From Solea solea (lineage: Eukaryota > Chordata > Actinopteri > Pleuronectiformes > Soleidae), in contig NC_081135.1 in NCBI RefSeq assembly GCF_958295425.1, positions 38,456,456-38,520,455 on the forward strand: 64,000 nt of DNA, written 5' to 3'. This document shows positions 40,720 to 51,800 of the stretch, piece by piece (position 1 is the first letter of the stretch; every line of letters begins with the position of its first letter). The notes beneath the pieces were generated by a model. It made no database searches, had not been told where the DNA came from, and saw only the letters and a program-made list of their open reading frames with translations. Position numbers and translations under genes: made by a program.

Positions 40720-42508
40720 ATGGGCAGGGTGAGTTCACACGAGGGTCAACAAATCAAGAAAAAACACAATTTTAGCCTCTTAATGCAATAATTGCGTTAT
40801 AAAATCTACATCAGCTCAGTTTACAATGTTGTAAGAATGTGCTTGTTTTTTGTCTCCGTTTCCAACAGGAAACTGAGGTTTTTGTCACTCTGTGAAATCT
40901 CTATGTCTCCAACACCAAACCCCATAGAGAAAATCAGCATTTTTAGCTCACAGGCACACAGGGGTTGTTGATCCACTGCTGCCTCCATCACTTCATCCAA
41001 TGTGTTATTTTGCAACTTTGGCTTTTGAAATCCTTCGATCAGATTGACGTCAGTGACACAAAGTGACCACACGAGGCAGCAGTAAACCAGCAGCTCCTGT
41101 GTCCCCGCGAGCTAAAATCACTGATTTTCTCTCTGGAGTTTACAAACTTCAGTTTCCTTTTGGAAAAGTCTGTGTAACAGTGAGATAAAGACGTGAACGT
41201 GTTCTTAAAACATTGTAGACTTGTCTCTGAGGCTCGGCAGCCATGTTTTCAAACCTCAGACACACCTTCAAACACTCTTCAGTTGAGTGACGATTGCATG
41301 CAGGAGCTAAAACAGTGGCCCGGCATTTGTTCGTGTGTCGCCAGATTGTCTTCTACGAGGACAAGAACTTCCAGGGCCGGCGCTACGAGTGCGACAGCGA
41401 CTGCTCCGACTTCCACTCTTACCTGAGCCGCTGCAACTCCATCCGGGTGGAGAGCGGGGCCTGGGTGGTATACGAGAGGCCCAACTTCATGGGCTACCAG
41501 TATGTCCTGACCAGGGGAGAGTACCCAGACTACCAACGCTGGATGGGCCTCAATGACCGCATCAGCTCCTGCAAGATCATCCACTTTGTAAGTCAAACAT
41601 CGGCCCTGAAATCTGCGGTCTCTCTCCAATTTTACATCGATCTGCGGCAGATAAAGGTTTAAAGCTGCAGTATGTAACCTTTAAAGACATAAAAAAAATG
41701 ACTGTTGGAGTTAATAAACATTGTGTGAACTCATTTGACAATAATTTATCAGGTCCCGCACGACTTGTGTCGACATGGAGTTTTTGACTGAAATACAGAG
41801 AAGCGACCGTGGAAAAGCTTCAGAGCTGAATTCTACAGCTCCAAAAAACTTGCTAAGTTGGTGACAGGTGTGCTAAAACAATCCCATCTCTCGATATATA
41901 GTGCGTAACTTTTAAGTTGACCGTGTCACAGTCGAGATGTCGGGGGAAAAATTAGTCGCAGAAGTATCTGGGGCAAGACGTTGTTAGCCATAGCAGAACT
42001 CTACGTGTGATTATCGTAGCGACATGTTTACAGATAAAAATTGAACGCTACTTCTAATTTACTGTGAAAACAAACACGACAGAAGTGGAATTAAAGGTAA
42101 AAGTCACAGAAATCTCGAGTTCCTGTTGAAGGAACAAACCCCTGAACTTTGGAACGTACCAATATCCTCCTTCCCCCCCTTTTTTCTCTCTCACCCCACG
42201 CTGCCCTTCCCTTTCTCCCCCCTGCCTTGTTCCAGACCAGCGGGAGCTCGTACAAGATGCAGCTCTATGAGAAGTCGGACTTTGGTGGTCAGGCGTTCGA
42301 GGCCACAGACGACTGTCCCTCTCTTCTGGAGAAGTTCCGCTGGAGGGAGGTCAACTCCTGCAAGGTGTTCGACGGCTGCTGGGTCTTCTACGAGAACCCC
42401 AACTACCGTGGACGCCAGTACTTCCTGGAGAAGGGGGAGTACCGCAAGCCTGGCGACTGGGGTGCAGTCAGCGCCACAGTCCAGTCCTTCAAGCGCTTCT
42501 CTGAGTGA
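40720..42508 (+). CDS. crygs: Gamma-S crystallin
   Basis: Soluble structural protein of the eye lens. Three exons with the classic gamma-crystallin layout: a 9-bp first coding exon (MGR, 40720-40728), then 41345-41587 for the N-terminal domain (81 codons) and 42236-42508 for the C-terminal domain, 174 residues in all (human gamma-S 178). Each domain holds two Greek keys: [20 protein letters not shown] and the [16 protein letters not shown] segment, then [15 protein letters not shown] and [20 protein letters not shown]. Both introns are in phase 0. A TATA box lies upstream and AATAAA follows at 42553. Intron 1 holds a foldback MITE. Placement next to tbccd1 supports gamma-S rather than another gamma paralogue. 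Confidence 0.95.
40770..41252. mobile_element. Foldback MITE, copy G (crygs intron 1), longest copy
   Basis: Longest copy in the window. Left part: TTTTAGCCTCTTAATG, CTACATCAGCTCAGTTTACA, ACACCAAACCCCATAGAG. Right part: GAGATAAAGACGTGAACGTG, TTGTAGACTTGTCTCTGAGG and the outer end GGCAGCCATGTTTTC. It fills most of crygs intron 1. Confidence 0.85.
41655..41930. mobile_element. Possible MITE in crygs intron 2
   Basis: Starts GTTTAAAGCTGCAGTATGTAAC and has TAGTGCGTAACTTTTAAG near its other side, a weak inverted pairing. The 'agctgcagtatgtaac' word resembles a common fish non-autonomous element from memory. A similar TTAAAGCTGTAGTTCGTAAC occurs at 23822. Confidence 0.35.
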
Positions 42509-42552
42509 CCCAAACCCCCAAAAAACCAAAAGCACTAATCTGAGGTCTCACA

Positions 42553-42558
42553 AATAAA
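42553..42558 (+). terminator. crygs: crygs polyadenylation signal
   Basis: AATAAA, 45 bases after the stop codon. Confidence 0.8.
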
Positions 42559-42894
42559 AACCTGTCCGGAAGACACCTTTGTTTAGATTGTTTTAATGTC
42601 TGTTCAGCATCAGTTCTCAAAGAATATTTGACAATGACATGATTTCATAGCATTACTGAGTCCTTCAAGCTGGCGTTTTTGATCAATAATTCCATAATAA
42701 CCTTTCAGATCTTGGAGAGAAATAGAGTTCTGCTTTGTGGAGCTGTAGTTTTAATGGAACCAAACAGATTATCCATACTACCGAGTACAGAAAACAGGTA
42801 AGTTAGAAAAGAGTTTTGTTTTAATTTAATTTGTGTACTTCATCCTTTCAAATGTCCCTGAAGGAATTTCAGAGCAAACTGTTGTGAGGAAACG

Positions 42895-45800
42895 TCATGT
42901 CAGTGCAGGTCTGAGGTCCACGGTGACTAGCTGAGGGTTCAGGTGAGTCCCGAAGGAGAAACAGTTTCCTCCGCCTCCGATGAGGACCAGCTCGGGTTCT
43001 TCCGAGTCCGTCAGCTCGCAGCAGAAGGAGTGAAGCATCAGAGGCCACGGCACCGACGTCTGAAGATCACACAGTGATGGATTATTCAGTCTCATGTTGT
43101 CACAACAATAAAATCACTGCTCTAAACAACCTGAGCGGGGAGCTCTATCAACATTTATACTGTGATGAAGAGCAGCGAGTGTCACATTAGACCCAAATGT
43201 TAAAGCTCGGGAGAGTAAGAGTGGAAAAGCTACACTTTAAAGAAGCATTGAGAAATTAACCACACCGCTCCTGTACGCCCTTTAGTCAAAGCTCCGCCCA
43301 CACAAAAATTGAGAATAGACGGCTAAACGGCAACAAAATGCTACATATACATCCGACGCCCTCCCATTGGCCGTCTTGTCAAAGCTCCGCCAGCGAAACC
43401 TTGGAAGTCATGAGTTAAAGCTGGGGTCAGTAAGTGTTGATAAGCTAACGGTAGGCTAAAACACTCCCTGCGTCTGAGCCTTTTGTCAAAGCTCCACCCC
43501 CAAAGTGGAGGATGTTGTTCCTATCCTTTATCAAGATAAACAACAGCAGTGTTTGACAAATTAAATTCCTCACCGTGTCCAGACGGAACTCCACGCTGCC
43601 CCGTGTGGTGAGGTTGATCACGGCGACACCCGGGACGCCGTCTGAATGCAGCCAAACTCCGCCCACCAACACCAGCTGATCTCCAATCACATGGGCGGAG
43701 TGAGAGTATCTGAAACAAAGCACAGAGAGGACACTCAAAGACCTTAACCATCAAAACTCAATGCTGAACCCTAATCCTAAAACCAGGTCTTAACCCCCCA
43801 GGGGGAGGACCAGACAAAATGACAGTAGAGACAGTGGAGACAGAAGAGACAGTAGAGACAGAAGAGATAGTAGAGATGGCGGAGACAGGACAGTGGACAG
43901 ACCTGGGGACAGGAGGAGGCTGGACCTCTATTCTCTCCCAGATGAACCCTTCGTCTGTGGGCCTTAACACGACCATGTCCCCCAGAGGCACCGAGCTTCT
44001 GTCCAGTCCTCCAAACACCACCACGCCTCCCTGATATGAACTCGCCGAGTGGGAGTGACGTGCCGCAGGAGCAGCGCCCTCTACTGGCATCTGTAACACA
44101 CACACACACACACTTATATAAACCAGTCCGATGAGACCCATGAGTTCATGAGGTCGTCAGAAAGCAGCAGTCAGCCAACACAGCTTTAAGACGTGAGTAC
44201 AACTCCAAGTGAGATCTCGGTCAAAGTCAGTTTTTTTCTTTTGTCTTTGGTGAGACAGAGCTCCTGGAATTTTAATTTCCCAGTGAAAGTCACGTTGTCA
44301 TTTGCTCTCTCTTGTTTTAACTTTTACTCGCTCACTGTTCTGCACGGAAGCTCACGTCAACGGCAGAGAAAGAGAGAGAGACAGTGGACAGTGTCCACAA
44401 ATGACACGAGCACCATGAACCAAAGCCACTGAAGACCTTAAAAAACCAACAATGATAGTTTATTATTTATTAATTATTTATTTATTTTGGGACATTCCCA
44501 ACTAATTCTATTATATAATAAGTAATGGCATGCCGTTAATTCAGTGTCAGATTCAGCACGTTGGAAATATCAAAGCCTTTTAAAAACATTACATACTTAC
44601 CGTCATCATCACGGTTGGTTCCAGCCACCGAGTGGAACATCAAAGCTATTTTAAAAAACCTGAAAAAATGATGAAAGCACAAACAAGAGTTTACAACAGA
44701 TGAGCGAACGATACACTCAAGAACCACCTTCAACAATCTTCTACCAAACATCAACGAGCTTCAACGGAATCTGCAAGAATGACCATGATGATGACAGAGA
44801 GATCTGGCAGATCAAGACGGAGAGCCGAGATTATGGGGGACGACGCCAGCGAGACTTTAACGACTGAAATCAGGGACCTCAAGGCCGAAGAGAAAACTCA
44901 AGAGAACCAGGTTGACACTATTGCAAACGAGCTGGAGGGGGCGCAGGCCTTGGGTATCGAGGTGGAAGACTTGTTGGAGAGTCTCAAGGACATCCAGCCG
45001 CCGTCAGACCAGGTTGAACATCTCAGAGAAAAGATGGAGAAGATGCTGACGTTGCGCATGAAGGCGAAAGAGGAGATGCAGAGTCTCAGGGAGTCTCGTA
45101 TCACTGTGAGAGAGGCTCTCCAAGACGAGGTGTCGGGCCTGAAACAGGTCAACGTTCAGCTCAACCAACAGCTGGAAATAAGACAGAACTTTTGCAGGCA
45201 CCTCCAAGGCATCATGTCCAGGCTGTACAGCACGATCAAATCACAGACTAAAACCATCGAGTGTCTGTCAAAAGAGAAAAACACGCTTACCGCTGAGCTG
45301 CAGGCGGAGCGCACGTGTAGACTGCAGCTGAGCACGGAGTTACAGGAACACAAGGACACTCTCTTGCTGAAATGTCAGAAGACTGAGTCACTGTCAAAGG
45401 AGAACGAGGTCCTCGCCAGTGAGCTGCAGGAGAAGCGCACCTGGACTCTGCAGCTGAACAACGAGCTGCAACAATACAAAGACACCCTTCTGCAGATCTT
45501 TGAGACGAGCAAGTCAACCGCCGAGGCAGAGGCTGAAAGGATCACGTCTCTGTCAAAAGAGAAGGAGTCTCTCACTATCGAGCTACAGCGCGAGCGCACC
45601 TGGAAACTGCGGCTGACCAATGAGTTGCAGGAATACAAAAACACCCTTTTGCAGAAATCTCAGACAGATAAGTCCACCGTTGTTGAGACGGAGGGTTCCC
45701 ATTGCATGTTGGCCCAGTTGTCCACCAGCCTCAAGACAGAAACTACAAAGATTGAGTCTTGGTCAAAAGAGAAGGAGTCTCTCACCATTGAGCCACAGAG

Positions 45801-48800
45801 TGAGAACACCTGGAGACTGCAGCTGAGCAACAAGACGCAGGAATACAAAGAAAATTGTTTTCACGCAGAGAGGTCCACCATTGAGACGGAGGCTCCTCAT
45901 CAGACGTTTGAAAGCCTCCAAAGTAACGCCACAAAGCAGAGGTCTAAGGAGGCTGGCAAACAGTCCGGCCATGTGACGGAGACTCAAAATGAGACAATAA
46001 AGAACCTGAAAATGTCCAACTTTTTGCTCAACCATCAGCTCACCGTTCAAAAGGGCATCAGGGCAAACCTTGAGACAGAAATCTCCAGACTCTCTGAGAG
46101 GTTGGAGAACGAGGTCAAAAACAAATTTCAACTGTCAAAACTGAGGGAGTCAGATGCTTCTGAGCTGCAGCTGGAGAAGAATTTGAGAGTACAACTGAAG
46201 AATGAGCTAGAGAAACAGACGTTTGCCCATCACGAGGAACTCGCCGCTGTGAAACACTCCAGAGCTGAAACACAGGCTCTACATCGCGAACTGGATGAAC
46301 TGAGAGCAGCAAATGCTGAACTCTCCGGCAAACTCAAGTCCGAGCAAGACTTCTGCCATCACTTCCACATTGTCACGCTCAGGCTGACCGACGAGAGGGG
46401 AAAGAGCAGGTCCCTCACCGATGCTCCGCAGAAGGAGCAGACCAGCAACAAACAGCTCGATGACAACATGTACCAGGAACTTGTGGCTCTGGAGAGCACG
46501 AAAGTGACCACCTTGGAGAATCAAGGCAAGAAAAAAAGCCGCAGTGTATTTGGCTGGCGGAAAAAAAATAAGCAGAAGCAGGAGGAGTCCAGTGTTCCCA
46601 CAGAAGGAGAGGTATCAGCTGAGCAGGCCTGAGTCATTCTGTCTTCTCCGTTGTCCAAGACCAAAACAAGACAGGACTGGAAAGTGTTGAACCACATGGT
46701 CCACACTGACTCAAACAGCACTTTCCTTCCACCAAGCACCAGCACAGTTCCCATTGGAGCTCAAGTTCCATTTGGAACCTTGCAGAACCAAGAGTCCCAC
46801 CCTTCATCATCAACCCGAGTGTTTCTCAACGCACAACTCGAGCTGAAGTTAAAACGTCTCTGGCGACGCGGTAGATCATGGAATCTGGCCAAGTAACGAC
46901 AACATATGGGTTCATGGTTATTTTATTGGTCCTTACTAGGAACCAAACTCTCAGGTTTCCGAAAAGCAATTTATTGTCCGCACAAATCTTATTTTCAATT
47001 GGAGAGGGGAAGTCCGGGCTTCTCTGATCAAGCTGCTACCCCCCGCAACCCGACCTCGGACGAGCGGTAGAAGTTGGACGGATAGATGAACGGAGGGTTC
47101 AACCATAGGACGATAGGAAAAGGATTGAATCTCAATTCTTGTCTGGCACATAACCAATTTGTGAATCTCGACACTGATTGGTTTCCATGTCACAGTATGA
47201 GGCCAAAGTTGAAATGATGCGAGACCACGAATGACGCACAAATGCGCCGCACTGTTCGGGAACTGCGTTGGAACTGTGCAGGTGTCAAAGTTCTAAAACT
47301 TTAGTACCACAAAATACTGGTGGTGTCTCGTCGTAGATAGACATTTTCTAGCTTTAGCCTTTAGCATTACTTCTTATAAAGATGTGTAAGAAATGAGGTA
47401 AAACATACTCCGACATTAAGGACAAAGCTCAAACGATACCGTAACACTGCATATTAATAGGCCATGCTAGCATGTCAGTATGTTACACAGTACTTTTTAT
47501 TGGTTCAGACATGGCCTGTCTTTTTTCCTACATATTGTAACCATCACTGTCTATGATCTGAAATTTGAATAGAATTTGAAGAACAACATTCATTGTGTAG
47601 CTCTCTCTTTATCCGTGTCTGCCTGATACGAGACTCACACACACTCTCTCTGTTGCGTGAAATATGTCAAACTTTTGCAAATTTTTATTGTTTAAAACAG
47701 TTACTGCAATCCCATATCAAGACACTGGAGGGCGCTGTTTGCCAGGAAATTACCAAAACATGGAAACAAGGATTTCTGGTATATTTCTCTGTGGCAGGGT
47801 TACAATGCCACCTACAGACCTGGCATTTACACTACTATATTTAGTCTTTTTTTTGTCTATTCACAAACTTTCAAGGGTCCCATGGAAAGCCTCCTTGAAA
47901 TCACTGAAAGTTTGTGAATTTGGAAAAAAAATTCAAGGCTCTTAAAAGTTTTTGAAAATCATCCTTATCAACCTAAAAAGACACGGGTCTTGAGTGGGGA
48001 ACGTTTTAATTTTTTTTTCAAATTCACAAACTTTCAAGGAATTCAAGGACCCACAGGCAGCCTCCTTGGAATCCTTGAAAGTTTGTTAATTGGGAAAAAA
48101 ATTCAAGGCCCTTGAAAGTTTTTGAAAATTGTGTGTGAACGCACCCTTAAAACTGGTCCTTTAAAAACACATTCAAAACTTTGTTGAGAACCAGAGAAAG
48201 TGGGTCAAACCTCGGTCCAGTGCTGCTGGTCCACACACAGGAAGTGGGCGTCGCTTAGAGCAGCCTCACATTGATTCTTTCCCCCAAAGACAAACAGAAA
48301 ATCTTCTCCTGTAGAGAAAATAAAGAGGAACGTGTTATTTTATGAGCAGGAGACTCAGAGGGAAAGAATAGCCCTTCCACCTCACCTTTGTGACTGATGA
48401 TCGTAGCAGTGTGCCGCCATCTTGGCGGCGGCAGAGCACTGTTGCCCGAACAGAGCATCCGCTCAACACAGAGCTTCACGACACCTCGGTCTTCAGATTC
48501 AGATTCTGCAGGAGGAGGGAGATCACAGGGGTCCAGGGTGATTTTAAAAAGGCCCGTGATTGGGTTGAGAGGAGAGGAGCGACCCCCATAAACCACCAGA
48601 CCTCCACCAGGAAGCGACGTGACCGTGTGGTAGAGTCGCACACCTGAGAGACACAACAGAAACAGAAACAGCAACAGTTTGGATCAGTCTGGATTTTATG
48701 TCATGGATCATGGGTAGGTGATCAGCCAAGTAGTCTCCCATTCAATTTTGGTAAGACTCCGCCCACTAATGACGTCACAAAACACAAGTATATTTACAAG

Positions 48801-51800
48801 AATACACATTCTTTTAGAATCAACAGAATATTGAACAGAAAAGGGGACAGTAGTAAGTCCATGATTTCCTATTATTACCTAAATCCTGTGACGGCTCCAC
48901 ACTGACGGACCTCCAGTCTCCTCGGTCTCTGAGGAGGAGTCGACTCGCTGCTCCTCTGCCTCCTCTGCTGGAGCCTCCTGTCAGCAGGAGGCGTCCTGGG
49001 CTGAGAGACGCGGACGCCATCCCCAGACCCTCCACGCTAACCGACACCGCGCTCACACCCAGCACGGCCACGCTCTGGGACGGCTGTACAGCTGTCGCTG
49101 GAGATACACACACAGACATTATTCAGTCTTTCTACTAAATTAAATATGTTTTAAAACGTGATTCAAATGAAAGTTACCTGGAGGATTTGTGAGGAGAGCC
49201 TGAGCCGTGCACGAGCCTCGAGACGCAGTGAGGATGAAGTAGTGGGAACATTTTTGGTGCCACTCCTGGGGGGGGAGACGACGACGATGACACAGGGACA
49301 AAGACAGACTTTGAGGTCACATGTTGTTCTCTTTGTATCCAAATCACACTATGACATTAATAACTCTGTTCTTGCCCTTTCCTAGTTTGTACTTCTCCTT
49401 TCTGTCCTCCTTCTTCGGGCACCTGTGACTCCAGGGCAGCAGGATCCAGATACATGCCTGGTACACTTGTTGTTATTGTTAATGATTTATATACAAAAGT
49501 GCGAAACTTTCTATAGGAATTGATGGTGACGAACTGGTTGTGATAGGACAAACAAACATGTCATTTTATATCACTAAAACACTATTTTGTTGTATTACAT
49601 TTGTACCTATCTTCGTATTAACTTCCTACAAGACTGTTTGGTTTAACACAGTTAAAGTTGTCAAACTCTTTTATACCAAGTAAAGGAAATACTGATCGCT
49701 CTCAGTAAAACGTTACAATACAGACTCATCATCCTCCTCATCCTCCATCATCATCCACACACTGGTAGTAGAGTGGCATTAGATGAAGATGGAGAACTCT
49801 AATTATTCATGACTATAATGGAAAACGTGTTAAATGAAGGTGGTTTGCGTTTCAGTATCTCACCTCATATTCATCAAAAGGCTCCAGGACGTCGACTCTG
49901 CGCCGCTCCTCCTCAGGAACCAGCCTCAAGTAGAAGTCATTCATGTCCACACACACACACTGTTCCCATCCCTGAAGACAAAAACACACACACACACACA
50001 CAGGTGATCAGGTACAGTTACCAACACCACGTGTCAGTATCCACTCACTGACCTTGTCCAGGAACCTGCGTGTCTGTGTGGCCGCGTCCGGATACTGTCG
50101 CAGCGCGTGAAGAGTAGAATTCAGTTTGTTGAAATGATCCTGCATGATCGAGCCGAAGGGGTCGTGTGGATGGATTTGCTCGTACATGACAAAGAGCGAG
50201 TGAGGCAGCAGCTTCGCTGCCCAACTGACGACGACGTCTGACCTGGAAGATTAAAAAAAACATTCGCAGATCATTGTTTATATGGAGTGAGACAATGTTT
50301 AGCTTTTTGTCTTGGCTTTTACCATCAATATGTTACTGTGGAGCTAAAGATCCACTTTCGAGTCATCGTTTGGTCCATAAGATGTGAGAAAACGTTAAAA
50401 GATGTTGATCAGTGTATGTTCTGTGTATGTTAGAATCCAGAGAATATTCTCATTGAAGAAACAATCAGAAAATCTTGTTTTAATCATGATAAAAAAGCTT
50501 CAAACCTGATTCATCGATTATCAAAATAGTTGATGATAATCGATTATTATTCGAGTCATTGTTTCAGCTCCAGTTTACAAACTTCAGTTTCCTGTTGGAA
50601 AAGTCCATCTCACAGTGAGATAAAGACGTGAACGTGTTCTTAAGAGAGACTTAAACTGACGTGGACTGCCAACTCACTGATGAATAAAACCCACGCTCAC
50701 ATATTTAAACCACATAGTGATTAATTACCATTTTGTTTCCATGTAGGTGAGAACGACCTCAGAGAGAATCAGTGTGGGCACGGTCCAGTCCAGTCCTGCT
50801 GAGCCCAGAGCCTCTTTCACCTGAGACTCCTCTCTGATGTCCAGACCCAGCAGACGATACTGAGCACTGCACACATACACAGCTCCTGACCACACACACA
50901 CACACACACACACACTCAACCTCATTAAATCATTTAAAACTAAAGACAAAATCATATTCTTACGAGATAAACCTGTAGGAGAAGATAACTGTGGGTCTAA
51001 CGTCTCCCTCAGTGTAGCATTAGACGTGATCAGAGCCGATTTACGCCGCGCGACGTCCGGGAAATCCACCTCAAACACGACAGTGCTGGCGAGCGCTCCG
51101 TCCGCATGCAGGCGGAAATACAGCGAGTCGAAGCCGGCGCCCAGAGACAGAATCTAATACAGAGGAAAGAGAGACAGAGATAAAGACGGAGGACATTCAC
51201 GATGTTTTTAAAACACAGCGCGCTGTTACATTACCTGTCTCTGAGGACAGTTTTCAGTCACGTGCAGAAACCTCCTCACACAGTGATCCACAGCTCTCCA
51301 ACGCACGTAGTAGCCTCTGAACCACACAAGCAAATAAAGTCATTAGTGCATTACTTTGTCCAAAAAAGAGTCAAATTAAACATCATTTTTCACAAGTTTC
51401 ATATATGTTTTTACAGGAGAGAAAATTATATCGAGAGAAATATTTTATTTACACTTTATTACGATCAGTTTGATCGATATGCCGACATTAGACGCCAATA
51501 ATCAATAGCATAAGTCCAGGAAACTAGTTTTAATGAAACATTATAACTAATTTTTTAAGTCAGTCTATGTTTCTTGCTTTGTAGGCCATTAAATGAAAAT
51601 TTTCTCTGGTATGAGGGAAGGAACAATTCATTGATTGATTTCTGGATGAATCCACAGTATAGATGGTCACAGCCTTAATCCCTAGGGCTGAAACAATTCC
51701 TCGATTCATCTAAAATTACTAAATGAAAAACAGTTTTTCTGATTCGTAAATTTGAATATTCTCTGGTTTCTTTGCTCCATGAAACAAAGATATCATTTTT

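Noticed and set aside
44600..44665. Minus-strand segment flanked by AG and GTAAGT inside lcmt2 intron 11, possibly an extra exon
   Set aside because: Read in the lcmt2 phase it hits a stop at once (GTT TTT TAA), and the product shows no kelch similarity. At most it is a cryptic exon.
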